A stretch of 64,000 bases of DNA from Lumnitzera littorea (lineage: Eukaryota > Streptophyta > Magnoliopsida > Myrtales > Combretaceae): positions 78,258,953 through 78,322,952 of the forward strand of contig JAMXBB010000011.1 in assembly GCA_024138015.1 (NCBI GenBank), read 5' to 3'. Position 1 is the stretch's first letter, and every line of letters begins with the position of its first letter. The position numbers and the translations under genes are program-made. This document shows positions 14,401 through 24,932 of this stretch, one piece after another. The notes below the pieces were generated by a model that was not told where the DNA came from, searched no databases, and saw only the letters and a program-made list of their open reading frames with translations.

Positions 14401-14412
14401 GATGAAATGTGA
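5463..14412 (+). CDS. CSI3: CELLULOSE SYNTHASE INTERACTIVE 3-like protein (armadillo repeats + C2)
   Basis: Six exons: 5463-5524, 5788-8857, 9910-12454, 13012-13466, 13904-14020 and 14251-14412. All introns are GT-AG and all phases agree, giving 2136 residues plus TGA, the length I recall for Arabidopsis CSI3. The start at 5463 gives MSKSPSPEP, a CSI3-type N-terminus; the later ATG at 5810 (MDDPEG) would lose this. Armadillo-type helical repeats, with recurrent GGIPPLVQLLE-like blocks, fill residues ~35-2000. A C2 domain (LTVTIKRGNNLKQ to the end) spans about 2008-2125. In this family, CSI1/POM2 bridges cellulose synthase complexes and cortical microtubules at the plasma membrane, and CSI3 is a partly overlapping paralogue. 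The CSI3 assignment rests on remembered features such as GGFMERNVFQD and IPDRPGAPP contexts; CSI1 starts differently and has an acidic insert absent here. No frameshift or missing exon was seen. Confidence 0.92.
8981..9498. mobile_element. MITE / foldback element in CSI3 intron 2
   Basis: Arms of ~110 bases, at about 8981-9100 and 9385-9498, are imperfect inverted repeats of each other; for example TTTGCAATTATAC on the left pairs with the reverse complement of the CATAATTACAAAAAG region on the right. The outside flanks are similar T-rich stretches (AATTTTTT), which may be an 8-9 bp target duplication of Mutator type. There is no coding capacity. It occupies half of the 1.05-kb intron 8858-9909, the only CSI3 intron above 600 bases. 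Confidence 0.7.
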
Positions 14413-15629
14413 AGATAAAATAAATTGCTCCTGCATAAAGCAGCATAGGAAAGCAAGCACATGAAGTTAGACAAAAAGCCATTGCTGGATGCAAAAAGAG
14501 CTCAGGATGTTGATCCTGCTGTAATTATGTCAAAAAATTTACAGTTTTGTAGTTTTGAGTATGTTATGCTGCATTGAGATGTAGAGTGTGAAATGTTTCG
14601 TAATCTTGCAGAGAAGATGAGAGGGTCAAGATGGATCCCCAATATAGAGAAATTTCAAAGTTGTCTACAACGTAAATGTACAGGTCAGTGTTTTAGCTTG
14701 CAATCTTCTAAAAATATTAGCAGAAAATTAATTCTACACGAAGATTTGGTTTTGCAACATGGGGGTTGGTGAGACTGGCATCATTGTGTACAATTTATCT
14801 TCTTTAATTCCTATTCGTGTAAATCATAGAATCTTAAGCTGGCTGGAAGGAGTAAACACACAGGTGATAATGATTTTAGTAGCTGGAATATTTAGCATTG
14901 TGTGTTAGATGCGATTTACAGTTTCTTCTTCTGTGTCTCCTTCCCCTTCCCCAGCCACATGTATCCATGTGGACAAGAAGTGTAATTTAGTATTTTATAA
15001 AATACTTTTTATACGTGACGGTATGTAATTAGTTAGAAATGCAGATGGTATAAAAAAAGAGAAGGAAGTGTTTGTGTTAGTTGTAAGAAGAGAATTGTGC
15101 TTGTGAGAGACTCATCAAGGAGATTAAACAGATGGAGAAAGCAAGTATATATGTAGGGAGGTTATCTCAAATGGTCAATGCAATTTTCCACTTGCCTAAT
15201 GTATTTTAGAAACTTTTGTTTCTTCTCTCTCTTTCATAGCGCTTTCTATTCATCTTTTTAGAATTTCTAAAGATGAATATCAAATATACAATTTTTAAGA
15301 TGTGTTGCTAAACATAATCTAGTGGAATCCTCTCTTTTTAGGAATTTAAGGTTTCATTTTTCGTTTGTCACAACAATGGAGTCTCCAAAAATTTTAGGTT
15401 TTATTGCATTTATAGGGGAAAAAGTTTATTATGGGACTGTGTTTGAATTTTCTAAGTGCAACTTAAGTCTTTTATGCTATAATTATGATAGTAAGATCAA
15501 GTTTAAGATAGCATTTGGTTGTAAGGACTGAACAGAATAAAAAAAATTGGACAGAACAAGTACAAGTAAAGACTGAACGATATAGATTTATTGTACCATA
15601 TTTGATTTGCATAATATTGAATATAAAAT
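14413..15629 (+). other. CSI3 3' UTR and downstream DNA
   Basis: The DNA after the CSI3 stop is AT-rich without a further gene. An AATAAA at 14419-14424 is only 7 bases past the stop and so is unlikely to be the poly(A) signal used. The true transcript end cannot be fixed by eye. A small ORF at 15322-15531 resembles nothing known. Confidence 0.45.
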
Positions 15630-15899
15630 TTATATTAAAAATTATTTATTTATATTATAAAATAAATAATTTTTTATAATATTTAATAAAAATAATATTT
15701 ATTAACTTAATATTATAACATAGTGGAGTATTTTTATAAATGCAAAATATTTTTTATTTTTATNTTATATTAAAAAATTATTTATTTATATTATAAAATA
15801 AATAATTTTTTATAATATTTAATAAAAATAATATTTATTAACTTAATATTATAACATAGTGGAGTATTTTTATAAATGCAAAATATTTTTTATTTTTAT
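15630..15899. repeat. Duplicated ~135-bp block around a single N (assembly join)
   Basis: 15630-15763 and 15765-15899 are the same sequence apart from one extra A in a homopolymer of the second copy, and they are separated by the only N I noticed in the window (15764). This looks like two contig ends that overlap but were joined with a placeholder base instead of being merged. A real tandem duplication is less likely because the copies abut exactly at the N. Confidence 0.85.
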
Positions 15900-16106
15900 C
15901 CAATGAATTTTATTTTTGTATCGTGATTTAAATAGAATAAAATTTAAATATTTTTTCCAATTCATTAGTCTAGTTTTTGTTCAATCACTAAGTAAATTTA
16001 TAAATCAAACATGAGATAAATTTTTTTGTTAAGTCTAGTACAATGAAAATTGCACAATCAAACGCTATTTAAGATACATAATTAAAATATTATTGTTAAA
16101 GGATTT

Positions 16107-16312
16107 GGATCCTTTAAAGTTCATTTTTTTCTAAAGTTCTTAAAATTACAAATTAATGATTATTATCATCTAAATTTTTCCCAACAAAAAAAAAAAAAAA
16201 AGATAAGATAAGATGGCACCACAATGAAGTCATATGATATTTCAAATTAGATAATGACAATCATTAATTTGCATTTTAGAAAATTTTAGGAAAAAAGTAA
16301 TTTTAAAGGATC
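16107..16312. mobile_element. MITE with ~55-bp inverted termini
   Basis: The left end (GGATCCTTTAAAGTTC...) and the reverse complement of the right end (GATCCTTTAAAATTAC...) match over roughly 55 bases, including a shared AAATTAATGATT block. An A-rich run lies in the middle. There is no ORF. I could not identify a clean target duplication, so the superfamily is left open. Confidence 0.65.
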
Positions 16313-16344
16313 TATTTTCGTTTTTAAAACATTTTAAATACAAT

Positions 16345-17876
16345 GTGTAAGATCCCAACTGCTAAACCGTAAATATTAGCGGCTCAAGCCAGAAGATCCC
16401 TATGAAAAAGGTATAAATAGACAAGGGATTATGTAAGTCTAGAGTTGAGTACAAAAGGATACGATATTGTTTTAGTGTTGCAAATAACTGACCAAAAGTC
16501 ATATGAGAGTTTCGATGGTGAAAATAGGTAACCAACGTTGTGAAAAATGTGGACTATTTAAATCATATTTGCAGGTCATAGATATGCAACCCAAAGGGGG
16601 TAAATTAGTTATATTGTTGGAAGAAGAAAAAAATAAAATGGTTATATTAAAAATTAAGTGAACTTTTTGATTTAACATCTTTCAGGGAATATATTTCTAG
16701 AAGCACTACGAGGATGTGAGTTAATGTGTATCTGCGTTAAAGTATTCGCTTGGATATACAAGTTGGGAACAAGTAGTAATAAGCCATAATGGTAAATAAA
16801 AGAGAAAAGGATAAAAGAGATAAAAAACCAGACATATAAAGGTTTGACAATTTGCATACATTTTCTCTATCAACACTACTAACTTAACCATTAGAAATCC
16901 ACTATCTTTCTAATATCAAGCACAAGTGAACTTTTTAATTGAAATTAACTCCCAAAACCACTTAGCAGAAACAATAATTCTCGTGTCTTTCATGGTTTTT
17001 CTGGATTCGCCCGACTCTTTCTTAGTTTAACTCCTAACCTACTTTTTACAGATCTCCTTCACTCCTCTAACTAGTGCTAGAGTCTAAATGTCTAATAACT
17101 ATAGAATGCCTCACTACAACAAGCTCCCAATGCTCGAAAAACTTGCCTTTAAAAAATTAAAGCACTAAACAGTGGTAGAAAATTCCCTAAAATCTTGTAA
17201 ATAAATATCACAAAAGCATCTAAGCTCTCGATTACAATTTGCTAGCAAATTTTACTCACACGCGTTACACCTTCTTCTTTAGCTACATCTTCATTATATA
17301 AAGTTGAGCTTCATCCGAACAAAGGAAGCACCCCTACTCCAACGGTAAAATTCATTCTTCATGATGTTTGGAAAATCTAATCTTAATTACCAATGATTAA
17401 AAGAAAATGTTTAAGGAAATTTTTTTAATATATAAAGATTTTCTCCTATAATATAATAAATACGTTTAAAAGACTTTTTCTACCGTTCATTTTGCCTTTA
17501 AGCCTCCAAGCTTAAACTCGACCCATTAAAGACTTTCATATAAGAAGAAAGTAGGAAATATGGCAATTAATATGTCAGCCCCCCATGATCCTACAATTCC
17601 CTCTCACAGCCTGCTTCAAGCCACTTGGAAATCTACAAGAATCAAGGAAATTCTTATCCTCTTTCACCTATAAAAGGCATGAAGCATATTAGGTAAAGGA
17701 TTTAAACCCGCGGTCCCTTATTCTCATCTCGTTTGTTTAAAAACTACTAACTTGAGTGATAGAGTACTCACTCGGGAACACCTCCATTACTAGAAGCTTG
17801 TTCTTTTACATATTCCCTACACATAAATGCAAAGATCTCTTGTTGTGTCTAAGCTCAACTAAATTGAGAATATGAC
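16345..17876 (+). mobile_element. Possible degraded LTR upstream of a Tat-like gag
   Basis: The region starts TGTGTAAGATCCC and may end at ...ATGACA near 17876, followed by TTTAGCGCTACC. That sequence faintly resembles the TTTGGCGCC primer-binding region common in Tat/Athila elements, and gag-like sequence follows from about 18116. No second LTR was found to confirm it. There are no long ORFs inside. This is a tentative call made from position and two weak motifs. Confidence 0.3.
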
Positions 17877-18115
17877 AATAAAATTTAGCGCTACCCTTTA
17901 GGGCTTAATCTCGAAGGTATTGCCCATACACGTAATAAATAGAATCCTCTTCCCTTCACCATTGCATCTAATGATAACCATGCCCTTAAACAATTTCATC
18001 AACTGCCTATCACAACCTCTAAATGTAAGGCCAATAGATGATGACGATCGTTTCCCTCAATTAAAGCGATAAATGAATGAAGTTCTCTAAAACAACTAAT
18101 GCCATAAGGTAGGGG

Positions 18116-18596
18116 TTGTTGAACTCCACAAACACTTGCAACACCATACAAAGTCTCAAATGGAGAACTCCAATGACAATGCCTCTCAACAACCCCCTTG
18201 TCGCCTCAAGAAGCAAGGGTAACCATGGCGTCTTGGCTGACCATTCTAGGGCTTGGCCAAGGAGGTCGCTCGCTAATATACTAACAAAGGAGAATGATGA
18301 TCTCATCAAGAAATTGACAAATTTAAAGGAGTCTAAGCAAAGTGATTCCTAAGATACCTTTATTATTGGGTAGTCCTCTTTCACATAAGAGATTAGGGAT
18401 GAGCCCCTACCAATGCATATAAGGATTCCTTAATTTAGATTCTATGACTGGTCCACAAAGTCAATGGACCATCTTAGCTATTATTGCTCCTAAATGAATC
18501 TATCCAACATCTTGAATGCCATTGCATGCAAATGCTTTACTAAAAGCTTGAAAAGGCTACTCGGACCTACTACTAAGGTTTTGACCTGTCACGCTT
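18116..18596 (+). pseudogene. 5' part of a Ty3/gypsy (Tat-like) gag, interrupted
   Basis: An ORF at 18116-18352 is followed by decayed sequence reading DEPLPMHIRIP, a YDW..KSMDHL block and LNAIACKCFTKSLKRLL. This follows the order of Tat/Ogre-type gag (DEPLP..., YDG..DP..HL, CxxFPxTLKG). Stops and a frame shift show it is dead. It breaks off at 18596, exactly where LTR copy B begins, and resumes at 21501 with PNSISSFKELGKVF. The spacing from LK to PNSI across the break equals the usual family spacing, so the two parts were once one gene. Confidence 0.65.
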
Positions 18597-21495
18597 CAAA
18601 ATAGTAAAGTCATAACAATCTTACCTTGTAAACCATCATAGATTAAAAATTGACCTCTTAACTGCTATTATAAATATGATTTACAAAAGGCGTTTGTAAA
18701 TAGTTCACTTGAAAATAATATGATTTTGCCAGTGGAAATCTTAAAACATATAATAAAAGTCAAATAATTCAACTATTATTTATAATACCAATAACTTAGT
18801 TATCTAATAAGTACACATTTCTACATCATAAGGTTAGTAAATAAGTACAAATTTTTCAAAAGTTCAACTATTTATTAGTTTTATATCCTCACTCTCTAGG
18901 ATCTAATAGTCATTAACTTCAAGATAATTATAGTGTGGCTTCCTAGTCAGTACGTGTAAAAACATCTATAGGGATGTGAGCAACTAACCGCTTAATAAAT
19001 TGAGACGAAGAAATAAGACTATATGTTAAACACAGATAAGGTTATCAAATAGTTATTTAAATGCAAAACAAAAAATAAATGCCATTGTATGACGTTATCC
19101 AATCTATCATGAGGTTATATAAATTACACTTGCTCTAATTTCGATTGAGGAGTTTTAGCACACATGTAATAACTCATGACCAAACTTAGGCTTATGCAAT
19201 GAAAATATCACTCCTCCCACGACTACCTCTGAATTATTACTTTCACTCTTGTCGCGACCTCCTTTCTTGTCACTTAGTTTGACTAAGGATAAAGAAGGGA
19301 TCATTATGCTTTAGCATTATCCATTTCGAATGTGTCGTTATTTAGTTAAAGAATCCTATGCATCCCTTAATAGGTTGCAATACCTATCCGGTTAAGATTA
19401 TATGTTGTATATCATTAAGTCTAGTTTAAGGCGATCAATCATTACCACGCAATACAAGCAATTACAAACCAAAATAACAAGCTAGTTATATACAATTAAT
19501 TTTAGAAGCATACACATACAGGTATACGTATAGTTAAACTACTTATAAGCATAACCAAGTATAATCTTAAGTATAACCAAGTATAATCTTAAGCCTTAAA
19601 GTATTATGAAACAGTACTTTGAAAGATAGTTACGTATTGATCTCAAATTTATCTAAACTTTCCGCTTGCTCACTTAAGGTGCAATTTGCAATAAGCCTCT
19701 ATCGATGGTCCTTATAATACAAATATTGTTTTAGTATTCATATAACTATTATATATATATATATATATGTTTTATTCTGTAACTTAGATTATTATCTTTG
19801 GTCCAGGGTTTCGTTGACTTCGTTTTTAGTTAGGTTTGTATTTAGCTTCCTATTTCATCTCTGATTCATCTTCTAATTTCATATCTAATTCAACTTTTGA
19901 ATTAGGTTCTAATTCGGCTCCTGATTATACGTTATTCATATATCTCAAAAACGCTTTCTATGCAACCTATGAGTCTAACCAACTCAACTTAGGTAAATAT
20001 AGTCTCTAATTTAGTTTCCAATCTACCCCTACTATGCTACTATACACCCTATCTTTGATTTAGCTTCTGAATTAGCCTTTGATCCAACTATACTCTATAT
20101 TTTTAACATAAATCCCCGTAAGTTTTATTCACAACCAGATTCAATGTACATCATATAATCCATTTCCACTTCAATTTGATTCAAAACTACACTTAACCCC
20201 TTTACTTAAATACTTCACACACCATACACGTACTAACCCTAAATCCATAACTTTCAAATCCAATATTCTCAACACTCTTCAACATTGCAAGATATCAAAA
20301 TACATCCCAAATCAGAATCTAGGCCAATTCCTTGAAAAATTAATTTGATAAATAGCTTTTTAATAGGATTTTAGAGTTGAAAAATTAGATGAAAATATGG
20401 AAAATAATTTTCACAAAAAAAAAAAATTCATAGTGATTTAGTATACATAATAGTTGTTTTACAAAAAAATTTTAAAGTTAAAACAACATTAATAAGGTTT
20501 CTGAAAACAAAAACGAAATTGACTCAAGATTAGTGATTTATTAAAGGTAATATATTTTGGGTCTTAATTTAATTAGAATATTTTTTTTTTCAGAAACTGC
20601 ATATAAAAAATATGCTAAAATATAGTTTTTCATAATTTTTGAACATGTTTTACTATTTTTTCATAATTTTTGAAAATTGAACCAATTTTTAGAACTCATT
20701 AGAAACCACTGTAGGAACTACCACCTTATTGTCAGCCAAATTGAGCATTGCCACTACCTTTAGATGCTACCATTAATTCTATCCCAAGTCTTTGTTTAAT
20801 GCCTACACTTCGATTAAGCCTTAAATACACTTTATTTTGTATAATTCTTCCTAAGATTCTCACTACACTTTTAGAACTCTCCTTAATTTCCTTAGTATAC
20901 TAGAGTCACTAAATGATATCTAAGAGTGCTCATCTAAATTTATAAAGGGCTAAGTTGTCAATTGGAAAATTTTTCTAAGGTTAAGTGTCAATTCCTTTTG
21001 TAATGCCTATATTCTAAGTGTCATAAGCCTCACTTTTCTCTTACTAAACTAAACCTCCAGCTTGCCACGCCACTAATTCAAACATCTTAAGCTACCATGT
21101 AATTTAAAAAAAAAATTTATTAATTTATTTAATATATATTAGGTATTTTAGATAATTTCGAGTATTTTTACTTATATGTAAACTAATATTTAATATAAAT
21201 AAATACTTCGAAATATTATTTAGGTTATTTTATAATTTTTAGTGTATACATATTTTATCTCTAACAATTCGTTAATTATTGAAACTTGTTTTACGTGATT
21301 CTGATAAATAACAGGTAAAATACATATATTTTATTAATACAATACTTAATTGTTTTATTATTTCATTTTCTTAATTTCAACTGGCAGGGTCACTTCGTTG
21401 TAAAATTTTAGGTTCAATTGATCAACGTTCACAATCGCCTTAACTTTTACAAATCGGCCTCGAACCAACCAACTTTGAGTTAATGGGGTCTCACA
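18597..21495 (-). mobile_element. Solo LTR, copy B, inserted in a gag gene
   Basis: The 2899-bp segment begins TGTCACGCTTC and ends GGTCTCACA. The flanks TGACC (18592-18596) and CAACC (21496-21500) fit a 5-bp target duplication of ancestral CGACC in which the CpG decayed one way in each copy. The host gag resumes right after it, so no internal region of the retroelement remains. A TATA-like TATAAAT lies on the - strand near 20940, giving the tentative orientation. A 22-bp tandem duplication sits near 19553-19595 and a TA run near 19748. It is the most diverged of the five copies. Confidence 0.75.
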
Positions 21496-21500
21496 CAACC

Positions 21501-21640
21501 CCAACTCTATCTCAAGTTTCAAGGAGTTGGGCAAGGTCTTCTACTAACATGTCATTATGAGCAAGAAACAAGAGAAGGGCTCCTCTACCCACAGTCTCAT
21601 TCGACAATGGCAAGATTAGAAGCTACAAGATTATGTTATT
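21501..21640 (+). pseudogene. 3' continuation of the interrupted Tat-like gag
   Basis: Reads PNSISSFKELGKVF, then HVIMSKKQEK after a stop, as expected for the block following LK(x11) in Tat-type gag (family pattern PNSIxSFKELxxxFxxHFI). It continues the fragment ending at 18596. Beyond about 21640 the similarity is lost. Confidence 0.7.
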
Positions 21641-21939
21641 TATTTCTTTACCACCATGACCGATATCTCTAATCTAGACATAAACATATAGTTAAGCTAT
21701 TGTTTGATCAATAAATGTGCATCACCATCTCCTTGCTATGGTTTTAATTTACGAACAACATTGTAGCTATGTTTTTAATGGGCTCATGTTTAAGTACAAA
21801 CTACTATTTGGACGGTAATAGAGTGACTCGTATTGGGAAAAACTTCCCTTTTTATCATCTTTAATGGGTCTTCATGAGCATATGGTTTATCTATCTCCAC
21901 AATGTTCAAGCATTATAAGATAATGTAGAAGCTACGAGA

Positions 21940-22560
21940 CATAGAGGTAATGGAGGTGGTGAAAGACGAATAGGTTCACTTAGCTTAGATAAGTTTATAA
22001 GGTTGCTTAGAGCATTTCATGTTACTATTGCCGATCTACTCAATGTTGAGAGGTGGATAGAGGAGTTGGAGAGAATCTTTATTGCTTTTGAGGTCCCTAA
22101 TGATAGAATAGTGGATTATATTATATATATGCCGAGGGATAGGCGCTTCAAATTAGTTAAAGGGACTCGAAAGCTAATCGTTACTTTATGACTTGAGAGG
22201 TTTTTATAGATGCATTCAACTGAAAATTCTTTGCAAATAATCTCAGAAGGAGGATGATCATAGAGTTTTCAACATCAGGCAAGTTATTCAAATTGTAGAG
22301 GAGTTTAAGCCTAAGTGAATAGGTTAATTAAGTTTGCTCTAGGGGAAGGCAAATAAGAAGTCAAAAGTTCGAAAATTTTTGAATGGATTGGATCCTAAGT
22401 CATAGCACAATATACGATTGTTTAAGTTGATTGCATATTATGCAGTGATTAATAAGGTCAAACTACTAAAACAATGCCATAGTCAAATTAAGCAGCATGA
22501 GATACGCTCAACATAGACAGTTAGGATAAGAAGCCAATGCTTAAGGTAAGTGATCTCATA
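21940..22560 (+). pseudogene. Second Ty3/gypsy gag fragment (chromovirus-like)
   Basis: The ORF at 22003-22191 contains NVERWIEELERIFIAFEVP, matching the capsid block (AExWLxxIExIFxAxxCP) of chromovirus-type gag. Further on, in other frames, FALGEGK (near 22330) and KVRKFLNGLDP (near 22365) and LFKLIAYYAVINK match the later FLNGLRP-type block. Stops separate the pieces. It differs from the Tat-like gag just upstream, so two unrelated retroelements lie side by side or nested here. Confidence 0.7.
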
Positions 22561-23040
22561 TAGAGGCAAGACGTTAGTTGTTGTTCAGTCTAATCCAATA
22601 TTGCTCATCTAAAAATAATTCTTAATGATAGTTGGTTATATTTGTTAGATTTTGTATCGATGGCTTATTATATAACAAAATTCATTATATGAGATCTTAT
22701 CATAGGAATGGTTTCCAACATACTTGTTACAACTTTAACTAACTAATAATTAGTATAGTGCCAAAGTAAGGAATAACTAGTTATTTTATAGGCCAATATT
22801 ATTAAAACCACATTTAAAACCTAAGTCAATTTGTGGTGTTTTTTAAAAACCACTAGTAAGACAAACGTAATACGTGTAAGATCATCATTAGGGCCATCGT
22901 ATTTATCGATTATAGATGGATTTATTAGATTGACCAACCAAATTTAGCTTCATTCATCATGTGTTTAATAAAGGTAAGAGCCTCATTAATAATTAAATGA
23001 CGGTAAAAGGCAATAGCAAACTTGGTGACTACTTGTACCA
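22561..23040. other. Transposon-derived DNA, nothing resolved
   Basis: Lies between gag and pol remnants. I recognise no motif in either strand with confidence. Confidence 0.35.
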
Positions 23041-23185
23041 AAGACTTAGTCCATTATCCTAATCATACCCTCACAACGAAAGGTCCTTCCCATTTTAAGC
23101 CAATTTTCAAACTGCGCCTTCTAATACAACCATCTTGTTATGACTTCATGCGAGTCAGTAACCTTGCTTTCAACATCCCTCCTTA
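23041..23185 (-). pseudogene. Ty3/gypsy pol C-terminal fragment
   Basis: On the - strand one frame reads MLKARLLTRMKS, a stop, then RRRSLKIGLKWEGPFVVRV. The LKWEGPFVV block is typical of the region after the integrase core in Tat-type pol (KLGPxWEGPYxV). It is short, stop-broken, and on the strand opposite to the nearby gag remnants, so it probably comes from another insertion. Confidence 0.45.
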
Positions 23186-24211
23186 TGACATATAACTTAA
23201 ATAACTAGTCCCATACTGGATGTAATTTTTCCCTTAAGTAAGATTTCTAATATTTAGAATGCTATGGTAGTTAAAGATCAACATACTCTCATCATGAAAT
23301 TAAGATAACTTATGAGGTTCAATAATTATTAAGAAATAATCGAGTTGAAGTTATCCTTATAACTACTACGTATAGTCTAATAAAGAGAAATCAAAGTGGT
23401 TAATATGAGAGCTCTTCTATGTATCCATGAAGGAATATACTAAAACTACTACAATCTAGTGGCATGAACACCGGTCTCCTAATAGGATGGATAGGGTTCG
23501 ATTTCCTCCCTCCTTCGAAGTTGCAATATGTAGTTGTTAGCAAAAAAAAAAAAAAAAATTGGTACCAAGGCTAGGAATTTGATTACCTATTTCAGTCGAG
23601 GAGAACATGCCATTCAACATGGAGATTATGAAATGCAAAGGCTTGTTTTGACTAACTCGCTGAGTATTGGAAATAAGCTATAACACTTATTCTTGTTAAT
23701 TATATTAAGGCTCAAAATTGGTTAAAGATTATTTATGCATATAGCATTGCTACTCCCTTTAGCAACATTTATTAGTTTGGAACTTAATCTAGTTTTACCA
23801 AGATATAATTATTTGAAACTAATTAAATAAATACAACTCATGAAAAGAGATGTCTTGGTGGCATTCATGTATTCTGTAGTTCCTTAACATATCAATTTTT
23901 AATTAGTAGTCATTGATATTCATGGACAATGAAGATTGATATTTATTGATACCCTTTATCTCTTATAAAACAAAGAAATTAAAATGATTAAAGTTTGTTC
24001 AATTTGGATTTATATTAAGTCTAATTCCTATTACTTTAGCTAAACTACTTATAACTATGAATTCACAATACATACATGGTGGTAAATTGGATCTTTAATT
24101 GAACATCTTTGTTTGATTGACCTCCTATTTTCATCATCAAAAGGTCAAATTAGGCTTTGTCTCTTTAGATTAGGTGTTTTAGCGTATTAGGGACCAGCAG
24201 TATACTAATAG
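23186..24211. other. Transposon-rich DNA without recognised coding
   Basis: AT-rich with an A run near 23541-23558. No ORF or motif I can place. Confidence 0.4.
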
Positions 24212-24914
24212 CCCGTTCATTTTACTAAATAGAATGATGAGGGAATGTAATTGGAATTCTTAAGAAATATATTAAGAGTATAATACCTATTACTTTATTT
24301 AGTTGGATTAAAAAACAATTTAATAATAAACACACAATAGAACTTTAATGACTAAATTACCCTTAATCAATTTTCTTTCTCAAGTAATTATAAAATAATA
24401 GGTGTTAGTAGTAGAAATCAACTACGAGGGCGGAGGCAGTGGTAATAATCGACGACAGTTATAAGAGGTGGTGATGGCGGTGGTCGATGGTGTTAGTAGT
24501 AGCGATGGTTGATGGTGGTGCCGATAGCGAGAATAGCAACTTGGAGAGGGGGTGGGAATAGTTGTAGTGATGATGGCAATAGCAATGGTGATGATGATAG
24601 CAGTAGTCAGAGGTGGTGGTAGTAGTAGGGGTGGTCGGTGGTATCGGTGATGGCAGTAGTAGCGGTGGTGGTGGCGACGGTGGCAGTAATGGTGATGGTG
24701 ATCATCATTAAATTAATATGAGATTATTTTTAGAAAAAAAAAATGAAATTTTATAAAGAATCATGATTTTTTAGTTAAATTAAGAAATTCATATTACTTG
24801 ATTTCAAGTAATAGAAATTCATAAGAAATTGTAATTCGAAAATAAAAAACTAAGTGAACACTGTAATAAAAATTAAGAGGGGAATGGAATTCCAACTCTC
24901 TTCAAGTGAACGGG
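24212..24914. mobile_element. PIF/Harbinger-like MITE carrying a triplet-rich core
   Basis: The termini CCCGTTCATTTTAC and, reverse-complemented, CCCGTTCACTT form inverted ends flanked by TAG (left) and TAA (right), compatible with a 3-bp TAA-type target duplication. Subterminal GAATTC/GGAATT blocks are also mirrored. Between them, 24428-24705 is a degenerate GGT/GTA/GAT triplet array on the + strand. No transposase is encoded. Confidence 0.6.
24428..24705 (+). repeat. Degenerate GGT/GTA triplet array
   Basis: About 280 bases are dominated by GGTGGT, GTAGTA and GATGGT triplets with no fixed higher-order unit. It lies wholly inside the MITE at 24212-24914. Its composition contrasts sharply with the AT-rich surroundings. 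Confidence 0.8.
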
Positions 24915-24932
24915 TAAGTATTTTGGACTGCA

